From Aegilops tauschii subsp. strangulata (Eukaryota; Streptophyta; Magnoliopsida; Poales; Poaceae), in the NCBI RefSeq assembly GCF_002575655.3, contig NC_053038.3, forward strand, positions 144,476,885 through 144,540,884: DNA of 64,000 nucleotides. Reading direction: 5' to 3'. Shown one piece after another: positions 52,440-63,872 of the stretch. The notes beneath the pieces were generated by a model. It was not told where the DNA came from. It worked only from the letters and a program-made list of their open reading frames with translations, and made no database searches. The translations under genes and the position numbers were made by a program. Numbering within the stretch: the stretch's first letter is position 1; each line of letters opens with the position of its first letter.

Positions 52440-54960
52440 CGTGGAAGGGGACAACAGAGAAGAGAGATTTTGCAGGGCTGGAATTGGGGCCGCCACATAT
52501 TTCAATCTGAAACATGGAAGCGCGAACTTATTTTGTCGTCGTTCTTTTTGGGGGAGGAGGGGGAGGGAGGGAGGGGGGTGGGTGGCTGGGTGCTAAGCGT
52601 CCGTACGACACACGCAACCACCACGACACAACCCTGGTCTGCCTAGGGCACCTACATTTGAGAATGCAAACAAATCTTCTTTCATTTGCAAACGAATCTG
52701 TATGTATTACCATGCCCGTGTTTTCCTTGCAAATAATTAGTCATTCGAAATGAGATACTATAAATTAATTAATGAGGAGTTATTTGAAAAAAATCAAAAG
52801 GGTATCCACGCTAACGTGTATTAGAGTGTGTGTCGCATAATTAGTTATTTGAATTAGAGTGTGTGTCACATAGCAGACTCCAATTCTAACGTGGATTTCG
52901 CATTTCACGGTATGCACACTACTTTTTAATACAAATTCATATGTATATGATGAACACCGTGGTAGTGAGAAAACTTTGGATGGATTCAAACATATGACCT
53001 ACAAATTAGCACAACGATCGAGTCGATGTCAAGTCAAACCTAACATGGCACGAATTCGAAATAATTACCCATATGCATGGTCATCGGTTCAAATCTTACA
53101 ATATACACAGAATTGAAACATCGATATTAATTCTCATACTATCTACATTCAAATGTTGTTTTTAGCCCCACCACCCCCCGGCACACACACTACATACTTC
53201 CTGTATCGGTCAATCTTCCTCTCTTAACCACCTTAGGAAGCTATCGGTTTCCGACACACGTTCATTCTTTCTCTCCATGTTTCGATCTCTAACTCTCTCA
53301 ACTACACAACCCCCTTTTTCCACTCTATTACCAAATGTATTTACCTCACACACCCGCCATTGCACCCCATGACGAGCTCTTCCCCTCTCTCTCTTTCCCT
53401 TCCACCCTCCCTCACTAGATACATGCATTGCCTATCGAGCCCCCCAACCTCTCGTGCACACGCACACACGTTGTCTATCTAGGTCACTACCTCGAGACTG
53501 TCTCACTCTTTCTTCCACACGGCGGGCCACACTCGCTCAATCTCGCTCTCTTTATCTGAGTCTCGATTAACCTCGTTTTCTGTCACACACAAACGATATA
53601 TCTCCCTGTTCGGGCCTCAATCGACACACTCTATACTCTCTCACGCAGATTGTCTATCTAGGTCAGTCCATCCAAGCCGCCCCCACTCTTTCGACCTCAT
53701 GGCAGGCTATGCTCGCTCAATCTCTCTCTCTCGCTTGCTCTCCCTCTCTCTCTCTCTCTCTCTTTGTATGTCTCGATTGACCTCGCTCTTTCTCGGACAC
53801 AAATGATATATCTCCATGTTTGAGCCCAAACTGACATATTCATATTGTATACTCTCTCATGCACATTGTCTATCTAGGTCACTCTGTCCAACCCGTCTCA
53901 CTCTTTCGGTCGCACGACAACCCACACTCGCTCAATATCTCTCCATTTATATATGTAATCGATTGACCTTGCTTCCTCCAACGCACAAAATATATCTACT
54001 TGTATGTGGCTGGATCATCTCTCAAGCTCTATCTTACAGCCCTCACCCTTCCCAAAAGCTCAATCCGACAATATCTCTCCAGAGCATATATTTCTTTTCA
54101 ATGAATGTCGGACCACACTCACTTTGTCTCTCTATCTATATGTCTCTCGATTGACCTCGCTTTCTCACGCCGTATCTTCCACACATTGAAGCTACCTCTC
54201 CATCCCTCGCAAAGCCGGAGCTATTTACATTGCGAGGCTTTCGTCGAAAAGGCGTCACTGCTTCCTTTTCGGTGCCCGCCCTTTATTTAGATGTTGGGGC
54301 AAGGCAAGCGGGACTCCAACCTTGGATTAATTTGTGTAGGCATTTATTCCGGTGGGTTTAGATTATATTTCATAGCATTTGGCCCACAACTACTCCGAAC
54401 ACCGTTGCAACCCCCGCACCTCCCCCAATTGATTTCCCTCTGGCTCGGTCATCGCTCTCTCGCACGTCCTTTCTCGCCTTCAATGTCGCACCATGGTATT
54501 ATTGCAAATAACTATGTTGTTCTCTTTAACACTACACACCGATAGTCCACCTGGAATGGATCAAATTTCGACCCACAAATTAAAGTGCTACAAACTACAC
54601 ACCGAGGGGCCCACCTGTCATGAAACAAAGTTGGACCCATATACAAATTAAAAAATAAAGGACGAGGATCGAACATGCGACCAGGCCCTTCAAGTCGCAC
54701 GTCAATAGGCAACATACGTAGAAACGCAATGTTTGTTGTACCCCCCTTTGTTCATATAATGTTTTTATATTACCACATCCTATTTAATGGATAACATGTA
54801 GTATTATTTTTAGTACATTAGTGGGACCGGCTCGTTAGCACGTAGTACTATTCACCTTCACTTACTGGTGGGTTCCATGTGTGCTCTCTCTCTCTCTCCT
54901 CCCCTTCTGCGTTTAGACGCATGGGCAAACACAAAGAACTCGCGAGCGATGTTGCCGTTG
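52440..54960 (+). repeat. segmental duplication, copy 1
   Basis: Shares a collinear set of segments with 56,930-59,215: 'gggctggaattggggccgcc' near 52,477, 'aatgcccgtgttttccttgc' near 52,710, 'cacgaattcgaaataatta' at 53,049, and the 54,570-54,960 part with 'ttcacttactggtggg'. A tandem satellite fills its centre. No gene is credible. Confidence 0.65.
53466..54180 (+). repeat. pyrimidine-rich tandem satellite
   Basis: Units starting 'ttgtctatctaggtca' at 53,471, 53,650 and 53,866 (periods 179 and 216), and a partial unit near 54,115. Each has 'cacactcgctcaatctc', 'tcgattgacctcgc' and 'gatatatctccatgtt' words. A (TC)n run at 53,731-53,763 lengthens one unit. Confidence 0.75.
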
Positions 54961-55375
54961 ACCATATCTAGACGCGTTCACAAGTTACGGCACCAGTTTC
55001 ACGTACTAGTAGTACTAGTCAATGTGTACGTGCAATGCATATTAATTTGGAAGTATATTAAGTGCATGCGGATATTAAGTACGATATTATTTGCGTGTTA
55101 TTATGTGATTAGCACTATTTTTGGCATGAAATTAACTGCACGCTAAACGTGTTGAGCGCTCAACATTGAAGTAGTCTAGGTCGTTGGATGAGAAGGAAAA
55201 CATGTGGCTTGATGACGTTTTATATTTAATTGATACGGCTCTAGTAGAACATTCAATCGATCAAACCATAGATTTCATTTAGTCTGACTCCGACTTTACA
55301 TTCATACGACGATCGATCTAAAATAAACAGAAATGATAAATGTTCGGATTTTAAGCATGGCAATCCGAACGTTTT

Positions 55376-56034
55376 TCATGGCAAATTTAGATTACGCGGT
55401 GGCGGCGGGGGCTTCTTGCGGTGGGAAGCGGCTCCTCTGTCGTGCTCTGTGTGTGATTGGGCCACTGACCGATGGCGACAGCGGCGTCTTGTGCCATCAT
55501 TGGCGTACTCCTGGACGTTGGCCCTAGCTTCAAGGAAGGCCACAATGTTCTGGACTTCGGTCTCCAGGAGCAAGTTAACTGGCGGGAGGAGGCGACTGGC
55601 GTTGGTGCAAGGAAGCGGTCGACGGCGGCCATCCATGCCGCTGAGGGGGGGCACTGGCACCCGCGCGGGGACAGGCGCTAGCAACGGCGCGGCGGAGACA
55701 TTCGTGTGCACGGGCACCAGCACGGGCGCGCATGTCAGTGCACGCGCAGACGCATGCGTTGGTAGGTGCACGGGCGTGTGAAAGTCGGCGGGGACCTCGT
55801 GGAACCCCGTGGCATCAAGCTCGGCGACAATGTACGGCTCCCAGCCCACCAATGCCACGGGGATGGGCGCTGGTGCAGTCGGGGTGACGGGAGCTAGAAC
55901 GGGAGCGGGGACAGGCGCGGCGTCTTCCCGCAAGGCCGGTTCAAGCTTGTCCCAAAGCACCTTATGTTCTTGAGACTCCGGCTAGGTGTCTTCCTCAAGA
56001 AACTGGAAGATTAAGGGCGGACCATCGTGATGTG
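55376..56034 (-). pseudogene. hypothetical Pro/Ala/Val-rich ORF with one stop
   Basis: From an ATG near 56,034 the minus frame reads MPHHDGPPLIFQFLEEDT, a TAG, then PESQEHKVLWDKLEPALRED and a long frame to 55,376 with PVPAPVLAPVTPTAPAPIPV repeats and LLLETEVQNIVAFLEARANV. Not recognised. GC content is above its surroundings. It lies between the two copies of the segmental duplication. Confidence 0.3.
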
Positions 56035-56929
56035 GCATGGCATACGGTTAGGTCAGGCTGGTTGGAGGTAGACGACAGGAGAATCGGAGGGGAAGAGAGA
56101 AGATTGTAGCAATACCGAGCAGTGCGGGGTTGATTTTAAACTGCGACACCGGCGACATTAAAAGTGGAAGTAGTTGGGACGAAGGTGGGCGGTGGAGCCT
56201 GGTGAAAGGGCTCGCCTCCCAATGAGCCTGTGCGGCGGTCTGCTTGCACGCCTCCCTGTCAACCGGCGGAGCGGTCTGCTCGCACGCCTCCCATCGACTC
56301 ACATGCTTGCTCGGACGGCACCTGCCAATGAGAAGCAGGACTCGTGGCGACACGTAAACGCCCACGGTTTCAATAGTGAAAACATTCGCCTTAACGTGAT
56401 AGGTCTTTGTTCCAAAATACCTTGTCTCAAATTGTAGAAAAAATTACGTAGGAATAGTTGTGCCATATCACGTGACCATGATCAGTTTCATGAACTTCTG
56501 GTCACTTTTGGATTTTCTGAAATTTAAAATCCAGGATTCAAAGCAATATCATAACCTGCATCATGCAATAAATTTTCAAGCGATACATCTTTCCTGTTGT
56601 ATTTCTTAAGAAAGGATTTGATCAAACATTTTGCCTAGTTAGACTTCAGACAAGTTATATATGCATAGTAAAAGGATAATCCCTCCGTACCAGTGCATTG
56701 CCTGATATACTAACTCAAGTTTTTTAGGGGTATATATAAACTCAAGTACTAGTAGGCAGGAACAAACGGGCTCAATTCTATGTTCATCCTGGTGTAGTAG
56801 TAGTACTAGGCAATGCAGTTGACGGGTGACCTTGGTAGCGGCGACCGAGGGAATTGAACCGTGCTCAGCACGGTAGGTAACGTTGTCTAGTTACTAAAGC
56901 ATCCCTCCATTGTTCATCTGTAGTCATTA
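56035..56929. other. no gene supported
   Basis: A possible leader of the minus ORF (56,035-56,365), then AT-rich DNA. Nothing recognised. Confidence 0.4.
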
Positions 56930-57504
56930 TGGACCGGGGACATGAGGGGAATTTCCTAGGGCTGGAATTCTGGCCGCCAGATATTTCGACTCGAAACGCG
57001 GAGGCTCGACTGGTTGGGGTGTGTACCATGCACGCCACCAGAAGGACACGATCCCTCTTTTTTGAGGATCAACATGAGCCAAGGTCTGGCTGGTATGCCG
57101 TTGGGTCCTACCATTCGAGAATACGAAAGGATCCCTCAAAAAAAGAATATGAAAGGAATCTTTTAAATTGCCGAACGTATCTATGTGTATTACAATGCCC
57201 GTATTTCCTTGCAAATAGTAATCTCAACGTGGTAATTGATTTATGACGAGTTCTTGAATTAGACTGAGTTTGTGATATAGTGATCTCAACGTGGATTTCA
57301 CATTTCATGGTATCCCTGGTAAGTTTTTCATTGCAAATTCAAATTTGAAAGATGAACGGTATGGTGGTGAGAAAACTTTGTATATATCAAGCATACGACC
57401 ACACACACACACGAACACGAACACACACAAACACAACAGCAATCCAATAAGTATAGTGCATCTATATTTCCAAACCATGCATGTATGACACGAATTCAAA
57501 AATA

Positions 57505-57664
57505 CTCCTTCTGTTCCTAAATATTAGTCTTCTAGATATTTCAACAAGTGACTACAAACAGAGCAAAATGACTGAATCTACACTCTAAAATATGTGTATA
57601 TACATCCGGATGTGGCAGTCCATTTGAAATCTCTAAAAAGACTAATATTTAGGAACGGAGGGAG
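57505..57664. mobile_element. Stowaway MITE, Athos type
   Basis: 160 bases with ends CTCCTTCTGTTCCTAAATAT and ATTTAGGAACGGAGGGAG, flanked by TA (57,503-57,504; 57,665-57,666). The paralogous copy at 53,049-53,080 lacks it and has a single TA at that place. Confidence 0.9.
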
Positions 57665-57904
57665 TAAAATGAAAGACATGCATGGTCCTCAATTCAATAT
57701 TTAAAATGAACAGGAAACTGAAACATGAATATTAAGTCTAGTACTACAGTACATGCAAATGTTGTGTTTAGGCGGAGCTATGTAGATTGTCGGGGGTTAA
57801 CCCCTCGACCCTAGATAAAATTGTGAAGCTCTGTTTAGGATTGTTTAGATTATATTTGTCCCCACTCTCCCAAACACTAATTGGTTGTGCACCCCCCTCC
57901 TCCC

Positions 57905-58790
57905 CGGGAGAATATCATGTGCCCCTACACCTTAGATGCTATATGCTGATACGAGTTGCTTGGAGCTTGTTGATCTGAGATATAGCAGCTCACATGATGT
58001 CTTAATATTTTTACAGGAAACCTTAATGAGTTTGAGAATTGCACACAATTTGTACAAAAACTATTCAGATGCCCTTGGATCCCATATCCAACGACCTCGA
58101 AGCTCGTATCACCGTAGCATCTAAGATAAAGGAGAACATAATATTCTCCTATATGTAAGAATATCATGTGCTACCACACCTTAGATGCTTTGGTGATACA
58201 AGCTCTTCGGAGACTTTGGATTTGTGACCCAACAACTCCTCGGTGGTTCGAATGTTTTTTGCAGAAAAGCCCCCAAAGAGTTCGGCCACTACTTACAAGC
58301 ACAAAGACTGCTCAGATGCCATTGGAACTGAGATCAAACGACCTAGAAGCTCGTATCACCGTACCTTCCAAGCTGCGAGAGCACCTGATGTTTTCTCGCA
58401 CGGGATAATATGAGGTGCTCCCGCACCATAGATTCTATGGTGATACGAGTTCACGGAGATCTGACGGCTCACAGTAGGAGGTTTGAATGTTTTTGCAATA
58501 TACGCCTAAGAGAGTTTGGGAATTGCGCAGAAAGTACAAGTACTACGCAAGTGGCATCTGATCAGAGATCATACGACCTAGATGCCCGTATCACCGTAGC
58601 GGCTAATTAAGCTACGGGGAGCGCCTAATATGAGCAACGGGGAGCCGTTGGATCCAAGATGCAGTGGCACACACGAGGCCTGATTGTTTTATTTGCAAAA
58701 AAAACCTTGGAGAGTTTGGAAATTGCGCATAAGTACAAAGACTACTCGTATCACCATATCATCTAAGCTGCGGGGTGGATGTGATATTCT
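57905..58790 (+). repeat. tandem satellite with ~248-bp unit
   Basis: Unit starts ('aatatcatgtg' or variant) at 57,911, 58,160, 58,407 and 58,627: periods 249, 247 and 220. Each has 'gctcgtatcaccgta' and a 'gagtttggga' segment. The last unit is shortened and degenerate. The short plus ORFs here are the same frame repeated, not genes. Confidence 0.8.
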
Positions 58791-59429
58791 ATGTCGCTGT
58801 CATTTTTGTTCGTAAACTTGCAAAATACGTGTAACTCGTGCCATTACTTGTCAAACCGCGCAAAGTGTTTGTTCAAAAAACCATCTTACACTAAAATATC
58901 GGAACAACACACGGGGGTCCCACTTGTCATTGATCAAATTTGGACCTAAAACTAACAAATCTGAAAGACGAGATTCGAACTGGCAACCTGGACTACAAAG
59001 CGTAAGTGGACAGCCTGAAACAACAATGGTTGTTGGCTTTGTCCCATAACTTGATTTTATAAAGTATTACGTTGAGTAGAGTAGAGGGAGTGCCTCGTCA
59101 ACACGTGCATGACTGTTGACTCACTTACTGGTGGGTCCCAGGTCTGCGATCTCTCTCCTCTCCATCGTCTAACCTTTAGACACATGGGCACACACGAAGA
59201 GCGGCGCTAGCTTGCCGTGGTGTTATTATAACTATAAAAGCTTGGAAAATAGAAGAATCTCCTAGAACAAGAGACGTTGTGGCTGGTCGAGACGGAGCTA
59301 AGCACACCTATCCTCCGTGCCACGTTAGCATGATGAAGCTGTGTGGCTAGTGGGGTGTTTTCGACCGACTGGCTGGGTCCCGAGGTCGAACCATAGGTAC
59401 TACTACGTCTGATACAGTATATTTTTACA

Positions 59430-59870
59430 CGCACATTTTTCCTCCATGCCGAGACGTGGCACACCCTACCGCGCGGTTTCGGGGTCCTCCCGGGTGGTGC
59501 ACGCATATATTCTTCCTTGCCGAGACATGGGACGCCCTACCGCGCGTTTTCTGGGTCCTCCTCGGTCGTAGTGCCGAAGCAAGTAAATTAGTCGTCAAAT
59601 CAAGAAAGACCACCTTTCCCGCCGAGTACATCAGTGAAGCACGGTGGCTAGCTAGTTGGGCTAGTGCGACCAATTAGCTAGGCCGCCGCCACATTTGTTT
59701 TTTCACCTGTTTTTTATCTCCATGCCGGCAGGTAAATTTAAATATCCACCGCGGTGTTGCTCTAGTCTTTGGGTGCGGCAGGCGCGGTAGGATTTTTTAT
59801 TTTTTTCATTGACGGGAGCAGGCGCGGCATGATTTTTTATTTTTTTGATTGACGGGAGCAGCCCCGGCAG
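59430..59870 (+). repeat. two small tandem duplications
   Basis: About 70-base units with 'ccctaccgcgcg' (59,462 and 59,533). Then about 50-base units with 'gattttttatttttttcatt' or 'gatt' (about 59,790 and 59,830). Confidence 0.6.
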
Positions 59871-60066
59871 TAATTAGTCACGATGACTCCGCCCGTAAAA
59901 CCCACTGCTCCCTGATGTGAGAAGTCGTCGACTGGTGTTTTCCCATGGTGAAAACCTACAGATTCCCCGCTCCTCGGCTGGCTCCCTCCGCCTTCCCGTA
60001 GATTGCATTGCCTTTGAGCCGTTTCGCCCCCTTTGCTTCCTCTCCCCATTGCTTCTACCTGGTACC

Positions 60067-60750
60067 ATGGCGGTGCAGCAGATCACGGAGTCTGAGGTGA
60101 GGCGCCTAGCACAGGAGCTCCAGGTCAAGGATGCGGAGCTCAGGGCCAAGGACGTGGAGCTCCGTGAGCTCAAGGAGGAGATGAGTGACATGCTCCTCCA
60201 TTATGTGCGGGAGTTCACGGAGCTTCAAAAGAGGCAGGCGTCCACCACAAAGTTGCTGCAGAAAGCAGGAGATACGATAGGCCGTCAGGGGAGCATGCTG
60301 GAGCGCGAGCGGGCCGATCGTGACGAGGTACAGGATCGCCTCAGCCACTTGGTGGACCAAGTTGCCACGCACGTGTTGCGGCTGCGCGATGCCTACCATC
60401 GTGCTAGCGCGACCATGCCGGCCGTCGGGCTAAACCCGTTCGACCACCCCGTCGACTTCAACGAGTTGCGGCTTCCTAACCTGGTCTCCTTCTTCACCTA
60501 TATCTCCAAGGAGTTGAGCCATCTCCGCGCGATGGTGGGGGCGAAGCTGGACAAGGAGGGGTTGCGGGCTGCCGTCGCCGTTGTCGGGCGAATCCTCTCA
60601 GGGCTCCGTCACCGAAATCCATTCGTGCCATTGGACGCCGTCTTTGACGAGCTGGCTCTTGTCGACCGGGAGCGGGCTTTGCGGGCCGTTGCACCCTGCA
60701 TCACCAACGTCGTGCGCCTCGAGAAGCAGAGGGACTTCGGTGGTGTTTAG
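60067..60750 (+). CDS. intact single-exon protein related to the antisense-ORF C-terminus of element D
   Basis: 227 residues from an ATG in good context (taccATGg). The frame is open upstream to 59,917, but that part looks like leader. Residues 1-50 form a charged coiled coil (VRRLAQELQVKDAELRAKDV, ELRELKEEMSDMLLHY) and 60-110 a second one. The C-terminal domain (residues ~140-225) has RLPNLVSFFTYISKELSHLR and VVGRILSGLRHRNPFVPLDA. By eye this aligns with the end of the antisense ORF of element D (ALTRVFIHLHLRDPSACLDE), including the L-R-x-x-x-P/S...LD spacing. No stops, no frameshift. Function unknown. It may be a domesticated or recently copied transposon-derived gene. Confidence 0.5.
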   Translation: MAVQQITESEVRRLAQELQVKDAELRAKDVELRELKEEMSDMLLHYVREFTELQKRQASTTKLLQKAGDTIGRQGSMLERERADRDEVQDRLSHLVDQVATHVLRLRDAYHRASATMPAVGLNPFDHPVDFNELRLPNLVSFFTYISKELSHLRAMVGAKLDKEGLRAAVAVVGRILSGLRHRNPFVPLDAVFDELALVDRERALRAVAPCITNVVRLEKQRDFGGV

Positions 60751-61886
60751 GCGTCCTCTGCATGGGCATGTCCATGTCTCGGCGCAACATGACCGTTGGA
60801 TCAAAATTAGAAGGTGCGGATCAGTCACTGTAGCACAAAGCGTGTGGGTGTGTTTAGTTTCATTCTCATCTCAATATAGTTGTTGCCTCTTCGTGTTATT
60901 TGTGTTAACCTACTAGTGTGGACTCATGCACCCTTCAAGCACTCTGCTAAGCACTCAAAAGTGGGTCGAGAAGGGAACTTTTGCTCCCATCCCGTGCACC
61001 CTTCATACACCCTGCCTAACACTGAGTCGTGCTTCATATGGTTCGTGTTTCGTGGAGTACTATAGCACCATACTCTCCGTGCGCTGTAGACCTAGTTCTG
61101 TTAACATTGATCTCACCGTTCATTCTCGACCGCACAGTCAAAAAAGCGGTACTCCTATGTCACATTACTGTTCATATAGTTGACATGCGCACAACATCAT
61201 TTGTTATCGTCATATCTTACTACACTAGCAAAAAGATTATGTAGTACTGACGTATGAACCACTGCACATGCCTAGTAGTAGGAACACTGTGTATGTTCAA
61301 GTGGCTACCGTGTTTCGCACTCCTTCGTCGTAAGAGTGGAAACGCTTGCTGTAATCACTTTTTTCTTTAGAAAAAATAGTGGACTCGCTCCACCGTGCGG
61401 ATCCTCCTCGACGGTCGTCGGGAACCTTGCTACTCACTTTCGCCGACGTGTGGGACAGCCAGCATGGGGGTCCACCAGCCATGCACTAAATTATTCCATA
61501 GTAGAGCGCCCAACTGCACGGTAGACTACCTCGATCGAAGCGCCGCAGTAATGCCCAATGAGCCGTCAAATCACAAAACCCCCTCCTTTCCAGCAGTAAG
61601 TTGGACGGACGAAGAAATCATTATTTCACTCTTCTCTCTCAGCTTCCTCTCTACCCAACCCTTGCTTCTCCCTCATCTTGTTCCTCATTTATTCAAGAAA
61701 ACCCTGACCTGCTTCTGCCATTATTATTCTCTCCCAAAGAAGGAAAGGTGAGCGCATCAATGGTGTTGATTCTGGCCAAGTTCTAGTCTTGCAACCCCGA
61801 GACTCATCCTATAACTCCCTCTCTGTTCTTATTTTGGGTTTGTGATTATAGTTTCTTTTCTTTTATTTCTATTTGATAGTTTCTTG
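60751..61886. other. intergenic, between the ORF at 60,067 and the gene at 61,887
   Basis: No gene supported. 61,560-61,880 is pyrimidine-rich and looks like a promoter or leader of the downstream gene. 'ctctctgttcttattttggg' lies before the ATG. Confidence 0.4.
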
Positions 61887-62869
61887 ATGGACGTTGGAGC
61901 ACTAGCCGAAGTGATGTCTATGGCTCTGGCCAAAACCGTCGATGCTCATGGTACGAAGAAGCGCAAGCACCCCGCCGAGACTACCGCAGACAAGCTCAAA
62001 GCCATCGCCCTGTCCAAGACCCCCTCTCCGGGATCCCTCATTAAGCAAGTCCAGGTAATATCTCTTCTTCACGATCTTTTTCTCGATCTTGATCGTGTTT
62101 TTTCAACTAACACGCAGTACTAGTACTAGTAGTACAACTTTCTGGGTGATCTTGCATGTGATTTTTGTGTGCCAAATGACGGTTCTAAATTCCTCTTTTG
62201 ACCAAAACATGCGAGAGGTTGACACTGATTTCTTATAGATTACTTTCAACTACTTTATGAACAGCAATGCTACCTTTGAAGAGGGTATATTTGCATCAGT
62301 AACTTGTGTTATGGATATTGCAAGTAATCCCTCTGCTCTCATGCCTTTGAAGACATGTTCTAGTGTCTTTGTTCACTCATTTTTGTGCGTATATGTAGTC
62401 ATATATGGAGTAAAATATCGAAAATCATCTTATATTTCTGAACGAAGGTAGTAATAAAATATTTGGTTTCTGTTTGAATTAGAACCAGGTCCGCGGTGGA
62501 GATGAAGTTCTCAAAGTCATGCCATGTGAACTAGAAGACCTGAGGATGAGTTCTACTGCTAAACTATCCAGCTGTTGTGTCCTTGTCGCCACGTGTCCTA
62601 AACTAGTGTTTTCCTGTAGCATTGTTGATAGGCGTGTTCTTGAGGCTGTACTTGACTACAACAATTTCTTGGTTGTGCCTTCGATTATGAAGGGTGTGGT
62701 TCTTGTAAAGCTTCCCGACAAATCTGATGCGGCCTATCTTAATCGTCTTGTTTATGAGTGGAAAGACCACTTTGTTAGGTTCTCCAAGGTTGAGGAGATG
62801 GTGATGGTGCCGGTAGACATCTCTCACGAAGTCCATGGCCTAGTCAGTTATGCGGGGTTCATCCCGTAG
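61887..62869 (+). CDS. two-exon gene of unknown function, 184 residues
   Basis: Exon 1 (61,887-62,054) begins MDVGALAEVMSMALAKTVDA, contains an NLS-like KKRKHP and ends at a CAG|GTAATA donor. Exon 2 (62,483-62,869) follows a TTAG acceptor in the same phase and has VDRRVLEAVLDYNNFLVVPS, KLPDKSDAAYLNRLVYEWKD and VPVDISHEVHGLVSYAGFIP to a TAG. The TAG lies inside a possible GTAGGT donor, so the gene may continue into the exons at 63.1-63.7 kb. No known domain recognised. An intact splice phase and the absence of stops argue for a real or recent gene. Confidence 0.5.
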
Positions 62870-63135
62870 GTCGGTGGCAAGAAATAGTCTGCAGAGTTTA
62901 ATTAGTGCAACTTTGCTTGTCTATAGTAAGTACTATTGTTCAGTTCTTGATTTGTGTTTGTGAACCCTGTATTGTTTAGTACTGCCGCTTTTGGTGTGTG
63001 GTGAGTCCTAAGAACATTCTATGTTAATGTATGTCCACTCAATTTAGTCTGTATATTTTGAAGTATCCAGATCATGTTTTTTGTGAGGACGGTTTATCAA
63101 TTATGGTTACACTCCAATATCTGTATGCATTGCAG

Positions 63136-63261
63136 GGTTTATCGCACCCACCAGGATTTCCAGTCCCATGGATGTTCGGTCCATACGATTTGTCACGACC
63201 TTTGGACTGTCCTGCTTGTGGGAGTAGGCGAGGGGCATGCATGCCACGCGTAGTTGGATGA
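63136..63261 (+). CDS. possible exon, frame uncertain
   Basis: After 'tgcattgcag' one frame reads GLSHPPGFPVPWMFGPYDLS and RPLDCPACGSRRGACMPRVVG, ending TGA. The phase expected from a GTAGGT donor at 62,865 would use another frame with a stop at 63,255. It cannot be settled here. Confidence 0.25.
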   Translation, partial: GLSHPPGFPVPWMFGPYDLSRPLDCPACGSRRGACMPRVVG

Positions 63262-63407
63262 CCAATCTTCTGTTTAGTACTTCAACATAGTGATTTCCTG
63301 GTAAGGAATCACTCATGTCACATCAAGTAAATATTATTGATTTATTGTCTAAATCTTACTGATTTAATGTCATGTTTTCTTTCTTTTGCTGCAATTTTAC
63401 GATGCAG

Positions 63408-63713
63408 GTTTTGCCATGTAACATTCATCGCAGAATAAACCATTCGGTTTGCTCTACGATGGATATTTTTGTAGGTTTCACTTCTTATGTCGTGTCAGTA
63501 ACGAAGGCACTGTCCATCAGTTATATTACTGGAAAAAATTGGATCATTCTATTGTCTGAGTACAAGTTGAATCCCTATGATGAACTACACTTTGGATTAA
63601 CAAACACGCCACAATTAGTCCTTCTCGTGTTTAAAAGAAATGAAGAAAAAGACTGGATCACGGTCACGGAGCCTAATCACGTTAGAAAGCTGATCATAGC
63701 AGAGCACACATGA
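63408..63713 (+). CDS. possible terminal exon with a B3-like half-domain
   Basis: After 'gatgcag' the frame reads VLPCNIHRRINHSVCSTMDI and VTKALSISYITGKNWIILLS, then EYKLNPYDELHFGLTNTPQL and VLLVFKRN, ending TGA at 63,713. The order W-I-x-L-L...Y-x-L...D-x-L-x-F...P-x-L-x-L-x-V-F resembles the C-terminal half of a diverged B3 domain, but the match is only by pattern. Confidence 0.3.
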   Translation, partial: VLPCNIHRRINHSVCSTMDIFVGFTSYVVSVTKALSISYITGKNWIILLSEYKLNPYDELHFGLTNTPQLVLLVFKRNEEKDWITVTEPNHVRKLIIAEHT

Positions 63714-63872
63714 TCGCCGCTGTCTCGCACATCGGTACCACCTTCAGCAATGGATCGAGCACCGGCAGTTGCTATTGCACTGACAGTGGTAGCAGCTCAG
63801 TCTGATCCAGCTGAGGATTGGGCACCGACCGCGTCAGGGGATCAGGCTGATCTACCGGAGGATCGGGCATCG

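Larger units (their letters stand above)
56930..59215 (+). repeat. segmental duplication, copy 2
   Basis: Collinear with 52,440-54,960 at both ends. It differs by an inserted MITE (57,505) and by a different tandem satellite in the centre. Confidence 0.65.

Noticed and set aside
53210..54290. Short ORFs rich in Ser/Leu/Thr in the pyrimidine-rich satellite
   Set aside because: They repeat with the satellite period and have no conserved frame.
57936..58610. Four plus ORFs of 60-80 codons in the 248-bp satellite
   Set aside because: They are the same sequence in successive units and shift frame between units.
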